The notes beneath the pieces are model-generated. The model did no database searches. It had not been told where the DNA came from and worked only from the letters and a program-made list of their open reading frames with translations. Shown piece by piece: positions 31,801 to 39,108 of a DNA stretch of 64,000 bases. The DNA is taken from NCBI GenBank assembly GCA_916610825.1, contig OU744449.1, positions 5,955,243 through 6,019,242 of the forward strand, written 5' to 3'. The first letter of the stretch is position 1. Every line of letters begins with the position of its first letter. This DNA comes from Haliclystus octoradiatus (lineage: Eukaryota > Cnidaria > Staurozoa > Stauromedusae > Haliclystidae). The position numbers and the translations under genes were made by a program.

Positions 31801-33809
31801 TGAATAGTTGATTTTAAATACTACCATTCTATGTCTTACACGTATACACTTTTTCTAAGAAATCAAGCAGAGGATGTAATACTTGTTAACAGTTTCTTGA
31901 TAACAGTTTCTTAGATTTCATTGGGTTTTAGTACTAATTGTTTCTTGAAAGTTTTTTAATATTTAGAGCTGAACCGACAATCAACAATCGGGGTAAAAAC
32001 CAATTGTTCAGTATAGCGGAAAGAAGTGGGAAATTATTGAAAAATTATCAAATAAAGCATTTTCAATTTTCAGCATAAAGTAGTCAAACAAAACATTGTT
32101 TTTTCAATATCATTACGAATTACGAATTGGTAGTTTGTTTTTGGGTCAAAGCCGTTGCCAAGGAGATTTGATGAAATGAAATGTACGACGTCCCAGTCAG
32201 AGCCATCTATTTACAAGAGTTGGGACACTCATGCCATTTTTGTTTTTTGGCCTGGACCCGAGCACGTTTTTAGCAGCAGTGCGCATGTGCAAGAGAAAGT
32301 TGTGTTTTTTCAGCCATTTTGGAACTGTGTGAAATGGTTTGCGATCGTTTAACATGATACAAGAGTAATATAACCATCTATTAGTTGTCTTTCTCCATAT
32401 TTATTTGCTGGACTCTCAAAATAAGAATAAAATTTACTTCCATGTATACTTTCTTATCGATCTCTTCAGCATGTTGCTCGAAAGTAAATCAGATCAATGC
32501 TATTGGAATTGCTAAATAGACAAGGAGTTTGTGGAGTATGGACTACATCTCTTACGCTTATTCTTTGCAGTCAAAGGCAACTTTTTTCTAGTTCTTGTCC
32601 CCAGTTGGAATAGTAAACAATATTTTATTTCGATTATTATTTCGTCTATTAACACAACAATTAATAATTTAATAGCATATGTTTGTTTTCACTGATAAAA
32701 GTTGTATTTTTCCGCGCGCTTCGTTTAAAACAGGAAACCTGGTGCCAAAAGAACAAGAACCCTGGTGCCGAAAGTTAGAAAATGGCGTCCAAAAAATCAC
32801 GTGAATGGCATCTGTCCAATAGGAGACGATAGCGGCACATGAAAGCGTGTCCCAACTCTTGTAAATAGATGGCTCTGGTCCCAGTACATTCCAGTTTAAT
32901 TTGTTTTGTCTTTATCTACAACAATATTAAAATTTCAATAAAATCGAAACACTTTAAGGTGCCATTTTCAAAGACTTTCCAACTATATAGGTTGTCTAAA
33001 CTTTGTACTTCGTTTTCTCCATTGCGTGTTTTCAAAGTTCTCTTCTGCTGCTAGATGTATTTTAATAAATTAAAGGACATATAGTCGTCTGATCAGAAAA
33101 CGAATTGAAGATTTAGAAAGAGCATAACATTCTATACATTATAATATCAAATAAAACGACTTCCGAAAATTTGTTGAACTGTCGATTCTGACACGAACCG
33201 TAATTTGTGGTTTTTAGTCCAATCGTATACAAAACGAGTGAAAACATTCTGGTACTAGGAGTTCAATTCATGCCTTGAATTTATCTAAAACATCAAATTA
33301 GTTCCATCTTCTGATGGCGAATGTTATGATTGTGAGGGAATTGCATTACGAAGAACTGCGGCGTACCGCTTCGCCTTCACAATTGAATCTTATCTGCCAT
33401 ATAACCTGTTGAAATTGAGCTGCAATGTCGCGGCTGAGATCAATGAAGAGTATTTACAATCATTGCTCTTAGTGAAAAGATCCCCTCTCGAAATAAAATA
33501 ATGGTACGGCAGCCTACGGTCTAGGGCGATACCGTCTTAATTGATTAGTGGTCACCTCTATACAGCGGCCATCTGTCTATAGTGGTCACTCTTGGTATGT
33601 CTAAAATAGCAATTTATATTGAATCAACCCTTTATATAAAGGTCACGTGCCTTTAGTGGTCAATTTGTCTACCTCTGTTATATACAGGTTACACTGTGCC
33701 TCATTTGAACTTCTTATTATTGCAGGGTACAGATGGTATCGAATATTTGTCAATTCCAATGAGTAATTCATCCTTACAACAATACCTCGATGAAGCTGAT
33801 GATAATTAA
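7897..33809 (+). CDS. ORC2: Origin recognition complex subunit 2, complete 17-exon gene
   Basis: ORC2 is a core subunit of the nuclear complex that binds replication origins and, with CDC6 and CDT1, loads the MCM helicase. Exons: 7897-7951, 8893-9012, 12532-12615, 17364-17441, 17527-17552, 21128-21173, 21869-21998, 22960-22981, 23089-23187, 24158-24264, 24619-24751, 26043-26139, 26862-26926, 27729-27810, 28718-28954, 30986-31104, 33726-33809. All junctions are GT..AG and the phases agree throughout, giving about 527 residues (human about 577). The start AACATGGCGG has a strong context. Residues 1-187 are the acidic and basic low-complexity tail ([17 protein letters not shown]). Residues 188-300 hold the conserved DQYF…SNRTL block and the degenerate AAA+ core [19 protein letters not shown], which lacks a true Walker A as in other ORC2. 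Residues about 345-460 include [20 protein letters not shown] and [16 protein letters not shown]. The C-terminal winged helix contains [19 protein letters not shown]. Exons 2, 4 and 5 are least certain. Exons 9-17 are secure. Confidence 0.92.
8300..8400. repeat. Dispersed repeat fragment related to the 50.2-kb hairpin
   Basis: The sequence GAGTCAGACTCC…TAAGTTTCATGCTTTTAAAG followed by CAATCATCAGACAGA resembles one arm of the hairpin at 50213-50365 (GAGTCAAAGACTACGC… to ATCATCAGACAGATA). It lies in ORC2 intron 1, also just after an AAT run. It is a diverged half copy of the same repeat family. Confidence 0.4.
8415..8545. repeat. Inverted repeat with GC-rich 26-bp perfect palindrome
   Basis: CTGACTGCATT near 8418 is mirrored by AATGCAGTCAGG near 8530. 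Just inside the right end is a perfect 26-bp palindrome at 8494-8519 (TGCGCGGGGAATA and its complement). Against AT-rich surroundings the CG-rich core stands out. It is probably a small non-autonomous transposon within ORC2 intron 1. No target duplication was established. Confidence 0.5.
9030..9206 (+). mobile_element. Pogo-like MITE, copy 1 (ORC2 intron 2)
   Basis: A 177-bp element begins CAGTCAAACCTG and ends CAGGTTTCACTG, flanked on both sides by TA. The CAGT ends with TA target duplications are typical of pogo/Tigger-type Tc1-mariner derivatives. The interior repeats TAT(A)GTGG(T/C)CA motifs, so the whole is loosely palindromic. It has no coding capacity. It starts 18 nt after the end of ORC2 exon 2. 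Confidence 0.75.
9664..11511. mobile_element. Non-autonomous element with about 290-bp inverted ends and a nested inner palindrome
   Basis: The left arm (about 9664-9949) and right arm (about 11218-11511) are near-perfect inverted copies; both contain the motif TTTGCC(A/G)(C/T)GGCAAAA. Inside the left half is a second inverted pair, about 9951-10040 and 10131-10219, sharing AAGTAAGTTTGCTTGATTGA. The interior (10230-11215) holds open frames of 108 and 90 codons with no recognised domain. No transposase or target duplication was identified. It lies in ORC2 intron 2. A foldback-type DNA transposon is the likeliest interpretation. Confidence 0.7.
11556..11700 (-). mobile_element. SINE fragment (3' part), minus strand
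   Basis: Read on the minus strand this contains AAATCATTGCTCTAAGCGAAA, CTCATCTAGAAATAGAAGAG, GGTACGGGTGCC and TTCGGTAGGGCGACACCG. The same order of blocks closes the SINE copies at 22520-22930 and 33262-33547. The tRNA-like head is missing, so this is a truncated copy in ORC2 intron 2. Confidence 0.6.
11756..12030. repeat. Diverged copy of the 41.65-kb hairpin MITE
   Basis: It shares AAATCTACAAT, AGTATAGTCCCAT, AAGATATTCTGAACTAATTA and a centre around CCAGGCTCC…AACCTGGGACTAGTTCC with the element at 41651-42047, but the right arm is cut short. It lies in ORC2 intron 2. Confidence 0.6.
12628..12955 (+). mobile_element. Pogo-like MITE, copy 2, with a second partial copy
   Basis: A 177-bp copy spans 12640-12816 (CAGTAAAACCTG…CAGGTTTCACTG) and is TA-flanked. 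It is preceded by a 12-nt repeat of its own end (TACAGTTAAACC) and followed by a deleted partial copy at about 12826-12953 that ends with the same GCAGGTTTCACTGTA. The array starts 12 nt after the end of ORC2 exon 3, within reach of the 5' splice site. Confidence 0.72.
13059..15663. repeat. Minisatellite with 205-bp higher-order repeat of four 51/52-bp monomers
   Basis: About 50 tandem monomers each begin with the perfect palindrome GTTCATGAAC and continue ACC(A/T)TATAA(A/T)CAGTTCAT… In the best region (13443-14050) four monomer types of 52, 51, 51 and 51 bp repeat as a 205-bp block three times, and the block recurs near 14716 and 15176. Interspersed simpler stretches carry a single monomer type. 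A 65-codon open frame recurs once per block on the minus strand, but 205 is not a multiple of three and each frame ends in stop. It is repeat, not gene. It lies in ORC2 intron 3. Confidence 0.93.
15664..16730. other. Intronic DNA inside ORC2 intron 3, no gene seen
   Basis: AT-rich sequence without coding potential or a repeat I can identify. It separates the main GTTCATGAAC array from the smaller run at 16930-17312. Confidence 0.4.
16741..16930. repeat. Inverted repeat (hairpin) in ORC2 intron 3
   Basis: The left arm, with TATACTTTCCGTGAACTATG and CTCTGATAGCACCACTCGAG, is matched in reverse by CTCGTGGTGCTATCAGAGCA and TAGTTCACAGAAAGTATGAA on the right, around a loop near 16830. The loop-side motif (CCGAGGCAGCTCGTAATTTTC) recurs inverted near 45300, so this is a dispersed family. 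Confidence 0.7.
16930..17312. mobile_element. GTTCATGAAC-family element, right part
   Basis: Several GTTCATGAAC-type units are followed by the canonical right end of the dispersed family (…CTGTTTTCACAGGGG). With the array at 13059-15663 it may be one interrupted, expanded element. Confidence 0.6.
17893..20908. mobile_element. 3-kb element with about 690-bp inverted terminal repeats
   Basis: The left arm (about 17893-18581) begins TAGACCGGGACGTGGCTGC and the right arm (about 20217-20908) ends GCAGCCACGTCCCGGTCTA. They stay alignable to GCAAAGATATAGCG / CGCTATATCTC at the inner edge. Within the arms are shared CG-richer blocks such as TTTGACGCCATCGTTTTTTG and GGCGCGAATGTGTT. The 1.6-kb interior has no recognisable transposase. 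Very long inverted ends suggest a foldback or non-autonomous DNA transposon, or a segmental inverted duplication. It lies in ORC2 intron 5. Confidence 0.75.
21530..21690. repeat. Diverged GTTCATGAAC-family fragment
   Basis: GTTCATGAACTGTTTATGAG near 21532, TTTTCATGAACAATTTATAA near 21640 and GGACTGTTTTGGTAGGG mark a worn copy of the family described at 45866-46049. It lies in ORC2 intron 6. Confidence 0.5.
22052..22125. repeat. Dispersed repeat shared in reverse with 29855-29925
   Basis: CACTTGAAAATGTCATATTA, GTATAATGACGAAACGT and GCAAAATTACG here appear as the reverse complement in ORC2 intron 15 (29855-29925, AATTTTGCAACGTTTCGTCATTATAC). It may be one end of a transposon family. No element boundaries are clear. 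Confidence 0.45.
22520..22930 (+). mobile_element. tRNA-derived SINE
   Basis: The head (about 22520-22605) has tRNA-like internal promoter blocks: an A box in ATCTCAATGGCAGAGCAG and a B box in GGCTCAAATCC. A body follows with ATCTAGAACATCAAATGAGT, GCAATGATTGTAAAATAC, CTCCTCTAGAAATAGAAGAG and a weakly conserved end ACTGTCTCAATTACTTAAT. The body is shared with 33262-33547 and, inverted, with 11556-11700. It lies in ORC2 intron 7, just before the 22-nt exon 8. Confidence 0.65.
23339..23546. mobile_element. GTTCATGAAC-family MITE
   Basis: The left end CCCCTGCGTAAAACAGTTCAGG and right end CTGAACTGTTTTTCGCAGAGG are inverted repeats. The interior carries GTTCATGAACGTTAAATGGCC and its complement. 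It lies in ORC2 intron 9. No clear target duplication. Confidence 0.7.
24795..25240. mobile_element. Possible hAT-like element with CAGGGGC ends
   Basis: The left end CAGGGGCAGACC is mirrored by GGTCTGGGGCCCCTG on the right, fitting hAT-type termini. The interior includes a C-rich right subterminal block. No matching 8-bp target duplication was found, so assignment is tentative. It lies in ORC2 intron 11. Confidence 0.4.
27105..27600 (+). mobile_element. LINE reverse-transcriptase C-terminal remnant with (AAC)n tail
   Basis: Open sequence on the plus strand reads [10 protein letters not shown], then after a frameshift near 27305 [17 protein letters not shown] and [12 protein letters not shown], ending in a stop near 27470. 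The pattern R-G-(H/N)-S then W-N-x-L-P-x-x-V-V then F-K-x-x-L is the usual C-terminus of jockey/CR1-type non-LTR retrotransposons. It ends in an (AAC)n microsatellite at about 27588-27603. It lies in ORC2 intron 13, and only the 3' end is present. Confidence 0.75.
29080..29450. repeat. Dispersed repeat rich in GACTCC/GGAGTC
   Basis: CTGAGTCAGAATTTTCAGAC, TCCGAATCC and GCGGCTCCAAATAT recur in similar order at about 24415-24515. The right part, with CGGACTCCTACTGCTGCTCC and GTCGGAGTCGGATTTTGACC, mirrors the left. It is a repeat of uncertain class in ORC2 intron 15. Confidence 0.45.
31430..31600. repeat. Small inverted repeat
   Basis: CGGCTAAATGAACGCAACA near 31434 is mirrored by TGTTGGGTTCATTTAGCC near 31487, and a second looser pair follows. 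It is a probable MITE fragment in ORC2 intron 16. Confidence 0.4.
32198..32877. mobile_element. hAT-like non-autonomous transposon, 680 bp, perfect 8-bp target duplication
   Basis: The terminal inverted repeats are CAGAGCCATCTATTTACAAG (continuing AGTTGGGACAC) on the left and the reverse complement ending ATGGCTCTG on the right. Both sides are flanked by GTCCCAGT (32190-32197 and 32878-32885), an exact 8-bp duplication. A CAGAG-type terminus plus an 8-bp duplication is diagnostic of the hAT superfamily. There is no transposase. The intact duplication suggests a fairly recent insertion in ORC2 intron 16. Confidence 0.88.
33262..33547 (+). mobile_element. SINE copy, 5'-truncated
   Basis: The order ATCTAAAACATCAAATTAGT, CCATCTTCTGATGGCGAATG, CAATCATTGCTCTTAGTGAA, GGTACGGCAGCC and GGGCGATACCGTCTTAATT matches the body of the SINE at 22520-22930. 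It abuts the truncated pogo-like MITE that follows. It lies in ORC2 intron 16. Confidence 0.6.
33548..33695 (+). mobile_element. Pogo-like MITE, copy 3, 5'-truncated
   Basis: GTGGTCACCTCTATACAGCG through …ACAGGTTACACTG matches the MITE at 9030-9206 without its first 25 bases. It ends 30 nt before ORC2 exon 17, so the branch-point and pyrimidine-tract region of that intron is made partly of MITE sequence. Confidence 0.7.
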
Positions 33810-33825
33810 CCTGGAATGACATTAC

Positions 33826-35052
33826 ATGATCACGTGGTTGTTGGGGATAGTTTTCCCATATACAAAAATCGCTTTTGTCAACGCTCCACATTTCGATAAT
33901 ACGATGCATTGCAATTCAAGAGCAATGATTTTTATACTTATATGCAGCATATTGATTACAATAGCAGTATTTTTAAATCTTAATTCATCCTATCTGAATA
34001 TGGATTCAAGATTTAATTTGAAAAAACTCAGATCGAATAGAGGGATTGAAGCTAGGAAAGGTTTATTCTTTTTTATCAAGATAGAAAAGCCCACCAAATT
34101 TATCAAAATTATTCTGTCAGATGAAGATGTGTTAAGCAATGTCATTACAACTGGTAATAAAACGAAGTCTAGAGAAAATGTAACCGGGAATGTAACGCAT
34201 AATTACAAGCGATTATACACTGACACACACTCTACTACAAGCTTTTCTTCCACTTCATCTGTTATCAAAAATTACACGACTGTTGGAAAGACTGATACAA
34301 CTGTAATACGATGTCGGCGATGGTCGTACAATGTTAGTGAATACACTTTAGTTTATTCTAATGAATTTGAAGAAAAACAAGATGCATGTAATATACCGAA
34401 ACTAAATATTAAAAAAATAAACTATGCAAATGGAACAAATAATTTAGCTGGATGTACACAATCAACAATACAATGTTCTGAGGTACCTTATTACAATCAT
34501 AGTTTATTAAAACGTATCAATACACCACCATGTTGTAGGCAGCATGTGATTGACATTTATATCAATCTATCCAATCAGCTTCGATTATATGGTATTAATC
34601 ATTTATTAATGTTTGGTGCTGTTTTAGGGTGGTATCGTAATAAAAAATTTATACCATATGATACAGATATTGATATTGTTATAGATGGCAAATATTGGAA
34701 GAAAAAAGATTTTTTACAAATTTTAGATCAATTAAAATTAAAATTTAATTATGATTATGAATTTGTCGAAGATGGAAAATTAAGAATTTATTATAGTGAA
34801 ATAAATAGAAATATGGTTGATATATGGCCTTATTATACTGATAATAATATATTTACTATACCGCATTATGATTTTGTACCAATAAATGTTACAGATATAT
34901 TACCACCACGTAATGAGACTATCGAAAATAATATAAGTATATTTATACCACGAAATCCACGAAAACATTTATTAGCACAATATGGTGAAGAACATGAATG
35001 GAAATATGAGAAAATGTGTATGATAAAAAAAGAGAATGGACATTGCGGATAA
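33826..35052 (+). CDS. LicD-family (fukutin/FKRP-like) transferase, single exon
   Basis: The LicD fold transfers phospho-sugar or phosphocholine groups. The animal members fukutin and FKRP are Golgi ribitol-phosphate transferases for dystroglycan. This 408-residue frame has an N-terminal hydrophobic anchor (residues about 35-51, MIFILICSILITIAVFL), so it is probably a type II Golgi membrane protein. A Ser/Thr/Asn-rich stem with several N-glycosylation sequons follows. The catalytic part at about 265-350 includes PPCCRQH, MFGAVLGWYR and the acidic core FIPYDTDIDIVI, then MVDIWPYY. It resembles the uncharacterised invertebrate LicD proteins more than vertebrate FKRP, but the orthologue is uncertain. 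ATG 33904 (residue 27) is an equally good start that puts the anchor near the N-terminus. The coding region has no introns, unlike its neighbours, and starts 16 nt after the ORC2 stop. Confidence 0.85.
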   Translation: MITWLLGIVFPYTKIAFVNAPHFDNTMHCNSRAMIFILICSILITIAVFLNLNSSYLNMDSRFNLKKLRSNRGIEARKGLFFFIKIEKPTKFIKIILSDEDVLSNVITTGNKTKSRENVTGNVTHNYKRLYTDTHSTTSFSSTSSVIKNYTTVGKTDTTVIRCRRWSYNVSEYTLVYSNEFEEKQDACNIPKLNIKKINYANGTNNLAGCTQSTIQCSEVPYYNHSLLKRINTPPCCRQHVIDIYINLSNQLRLYGINHLLMFGAVLGWYRNKKFIPYDTDIDIVIDGKYWKKKDFLQILDQLKLKFNYDYEFVEDGKLRIYYSEINRNMVDIWPYYTDNNIFTIPHYDFVPINVTDILPPRNETIENNISIFIPRNPRKHLLAQYGEEHEWKYEKMCMIKKENGHCG

Positions 35053-35117
35053 ATGTAAAATTATATATGTCAATCTCGATGTGCTGATTTCTTCGCCAAT
35101 ATAAAATTAATGTATTA

Positions 35118-35123
35118 AATAAA
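35118..35123 (+). promoter_or_regulatory. Polyadenylation signal AATAAA for the LicD gene
   Basis: AATAAA lies 65 nt after the LicD stop. There is no such hexamer between the ORC2 stop and the LicD start, so this could be the shared 3' signal if the two genes are co-transcribed. Confidence 0.5.
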
Positions 35124-36400
35124 TATTGTGTATTTTTCCCATATAGACTTTATAAATTAGAATTGTTATATTTATTACTGTATGATACAAAAACTTTTTG
35201 TTTTTGCCTGATTCTATTCAATATTTCGAAATAAGAAAATAGATACGTCATTTTTCGTACAGCTGATAAAAGTAGCCTGCGCGCAGACCCAAATCGTTTT
35301 TTGATGATAAAAATCTTCAAAAAACAGATTTTTTATCAGAGTCCACAACAGAGATATGTGTATCAGTTCAGTTGCGCTCAATAAGTATAATTCGACCTAT
35401 TTCAAAATTACTGTCAATGAGAATCATTTATTAGCTATAAAAGACAGTTGACAGGATTACGACGGAATTAACTGGATTATGATGGAAGCGTGAATAAACT
35501 CAGTAATCAGCAATTCAATTCACGTACAAATCAAGCAGCCTCTCATTAATATCAATACACTTTCCTTACAATCTAATTTCTGTTTACTGATATTATTTCC
35601 TTTCATTTTATAGATACATGATATACTACGTCTATATATCTCAATTTGAGCCTTTTATTAGTACTAATTTTCAAGCCACCCATCAAATATTTCCGGATAA
35701 CTGATTTGGTCTGAGTTGTCTACGTGCAGGCAGATAATTTACAATGACGATGTAATTCTCCTAGCGCCAGTCTCCTAGTGTTTATTAAATTTTCAATCAA
35801 AAAATGGCTGCCTCCATGAAATGAAGCCGTCATTTAAACAAATGTGCTTGAGAAGTTTTCAATGCTATTTTATATAAAAAACTCAACACATTAATATAGA
35901 AAGATTTAAAATTTTCAAGCTGCTAACGTTAGTAACATTTCCAACAATCAGTTGGCTAATTTACAATAAATGGCATGTACTAAGGTAAGTGTTTAATGAA
36001 CCTTGCCCTGACCTCAAAATATAATGTCACAAACAAAATTCTAGTTATTGGCCTAGCCTATTGTAAAAAGAGAGTAATGATGTATTTATGAAGCTGATTT
36101 ACGCGAGCATTATGTCTCAATAATACAGTAATAATGTAAAGAGATGGTTGAATGCTGACCCGTATCAACTATTATCATATTCAAGCCAATCAGTATGTTA
36201 AATATGTTTATGTTTGTACACATGTAATATGCATTAAGCACTAAAAATGAGCTGACGAATAACAGAAATGTTTCAACTTTTAAGGTTGGTATATTGATTA
36301 AGCTATTAGGCCTATTTCTCATGAAATAGCTCATTGTCTAATGCTTTAAATAGCAAAAGGCAAGCAATATTCCACATATCAGTCCAACATATCAGTCTGT
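35124..36400. other. Intergenic DNA
   Basis: AT-rich DNA with no recognised gene. Short open frames on the minus strand (for example 36110-36334) have no family features. Confidence 0.4.
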
Positions 36401-36404
36401 ACAG

Positions 36405-38110
36405 TGTAGTAGTAGTAGTAGTAGTAGTATAGACAGTCACATTATAGGAATGTGCCGTCCCTCTTACGCCTTACATATTTGCTACACAAAGAACGCCACA
36501 AAACACGGTCAGACATAGCTGACAAAGAAACTTTTAAATAACACAATTCACGATACAAAACATTATGAAAAGATACTACTCTACCATAGCCCCGTCGAAG
36601 CATCTCCTTCGGTTGCCAATGAAGGATGTCATGCAGCGGTTGAGGGGCATACGTCTTTGATCTTTCGATGTGACCTAAAAAGGACATCTGACGTTGGTGA
36701 GCAATAGCAGAGGCAGAAGGGGAAAATTTTCTAAGTTTAGCAGTAGACAGTAAGTTGGGCCAATGTACTCCTAAAGCATGTCGAAGCATGGCGTCATAAG
36801 CTGAGTCAAGTCGGGTCAATAGTGAGGTTGATAGAACCCACGTTTCAGATGCATATAATAGAACAGGTTCTATCGTGTGTCTGAACAGTCTTAACTTAAC
36901 ATCAGTGTTGACATCGGACGCCCAGAATTTATTCAGACCTCTAATGCCTGCCCAAGCCTGGCCTCTACGTTGTGTTGAATCATCTGAAGAAGATGGAAGT
37001 ACAGAACCTAGGTACTTGAACGAATCTACATGTTCTATGTCACCATTAGATGTAGCAAGGTGTGCCTGTTTTATGCCTAAAGCAATAAATTTCGTCTTAG
37101 TCGTGTTAATTGTCAAGCCTACCGTTTTACCAACCCGTTCAACTTCATCAAGAAGCTGTTGTCCATCAGATATGGTATTTGTTAAGATAGCAATATCGTC
37201 AACGAATGAGAGGTCTGATACGCTGCGCTCTGGATGACGTGAAGACCTACAACGATCAAGGGTAAAACCGGAAGAGTCAGGACACGAAATACGAAAAACA
37301 TAATCAATAAATAGTGTAAATAAAAAAGGGGACAATGTGTCACCCTGTAGTACGCCACAAGCTGTCGGGAAATCATCAGTATCATCATAGTGAGTTCTAA
37401 CAAAAGCCGAAGTAGAAGAAAAAAGGACATAATAGCATCGATAAGAACAATAGGTACATTATAGAAATCTAATATTTCTGGGATTCTGCATCCTAACACA
37501 GAGTCAAAGGCCTTTTTGAAGTCAATAAAAATTGCAACAATGTCTTTTTGATGAGTCCTAGTACAGCTGATAGAATTTGGCCTAAGGTTGACCGACTATT
37601 CCTGCCACCATTTTGATTGTATCTTAAATATGGGTCAATTACTGACGCCAGCCTTTTATGTAGAATCTTAATATTAGCTTTCCCTGCAGTACAACTTAAA
37701 GATAGCCCTCTGTTGGTCTAGGTCTCTAGACGTGTTCTTGTTGACGGTGATGACAGCAGATCTTCGCCATTGACCCGGTACTTGTTGCTCCCCTGACAAA
37801 ACGGCATTTATGATGGTAAGTAGCTCATTTTGTACAAGAGGTTCTCGAAGTGCCAGGGTGGGGACTCCATCTGGTCCAGGAGACGCAGGGGGTTTCATAG
37901 AAAATAGAATAGAGCATAATTCGTCATTAGTAACAGGAGAAGTATTATAATTGGACATATCAGGAGGGGAGAAGTTAGGCGGTGGAGCTAATTTATTTAA
38001 CGATAGTAGACAGGATGGGGGATTATATAAATCATAAAAATAATTACGAATCGTGTGCACACAGTATGTCCAGATTAGAAAGAATGCATTATGCGCGGCC
38101 AAGGTCGTAT
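36405..38110 (-). pseudogene. Decayed non-LTR retrotransposon (LINE) reverse transcriptase
   Basis: The minus strand encodes, in order, PPASPGPDGVPTLAL (38000s), a finger/palm region after a frame change (…NQNGGRNSRSTLGQILS, …VAIFIDFKKAFDSV), and a 297-codon frame at 37335-36442 with the catalytic box LSFVDDIAIL and the C-terminal motif LFRHTIEPVLLYASETW. At least two frameshifts break it, so it is not functional. The 5' end with the endonuclease is missing. At the 3' end (lower coordinates) a short unique stretch leads into a (TAC)n microsatellite at about 36406-36428, the kind of simple-repeat tail left by some LINE clades. The clade was not determined. Confidence 0.88.
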
Positions 38111-38206
38111 TTTTTCACAGAAAATGTGCGGCTGAAAGCCAAATTCTGGTGTAATTTTGCGCGGGTTGATCACATATGTAGGCAAATTTTAGATATAAAA
38201 TCTAAA

Positions 38207-39108
38207 TAATCATTTGACTGGCTCAAGTCCCACTTTCTTTTTGCTGCCTCATTTTCATGATTGGAAAGCGGGACTTGTGTCCTTTGAGAGCCGTTGTGCA
38301 GAATCCTGCACAACGGTATTTTGTTTGATCCTATTGTTTCATAAATGTTCACCCGCTCATAAGGCGGAAAAAGACGAGGCACCCAACACAAGCAAGTTCT
38401 CTAATGGTGATAACGTTTTAAAGAATTTTAGGCTCCTGGAATTAGAAATGGGTACAAAACGTTCAGGATATTTAGTATTCATTCACATCTTACAAAGTAA
38501 GATATACAATTGTTTTTTAAAATAGTAGTTTGGTCTTTCGTTAGATATATCAAATGACAAATGATCAGAACAAAATATTTACGAACGGGAATTTTATCAT
38601 TATTTGATATCAATCAAAGAAATGCCAGAGCCAATTGACTTAGAAACATCTCTGCCAGTGAAAACAGCTTCGACAGCGTCAACTTGATGATAACTCAGAA
38701 AATGCTTCAACGTTTGTTTTTTCCGTGCAATGTTGTGGTTTGTTTGTTGTGTTTACATTAATTCTGTTTGTATCTTGCTCTACATGTGAATAATCACTAT
38801 AATTTGTTAGTCACTCTCTTCATAAGTAAACCTTTGAAGAATCAACATGTAATAAATGTAATCTTCCAGAACTCTACACAAACTCAATAGCTTCGCAAAT
38901 TTCAGGCGCCATATTTTTGAAAGGATTTCAAATTGCACATTGACTCCCTGGATTACTAACAGACTATGTGCGTCACTTCCTGAAAACTGAGGCGGTTTCT
39001 CTGTGTTTGAAGACAATAGATTTCTCAAATTACACAAGTCTCACTTCCCAATCCATCACGATGGGCATAACACAGTCTAAGTGAGACTTGAGCAAGTCAA
39101 AATAATCA
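38207..39108. mobile_element. Element of about 0.9 kb with inverted ends
   Basis: Left AATCATTTGACTGGCTCAAG (TCCCACTTT) is mirrored by right AAGTGAGACTTGAGCAAGTC (AAAATAATC). A second internal copy of the end (GAAAGCGGGACTTG) and a small hairpin GTTGTGCAGAATCCTGCACAAC lie near 38290. No transposase. It is a non-autonomous DNA element of unknown superfamily, next to the LINE remnant. Confidence 0.55.

Noticed and set aside
32155-32352. 65-codon frame as a gene
   Set aside because: It spans the left end and target duplication of the hAT-like element, so it is a chance frame.
36875-37237. 120-codon plus-strand frame
   Set aside because: It is the antisense shadow of the LINE reverse transcriptase on the minus strand.
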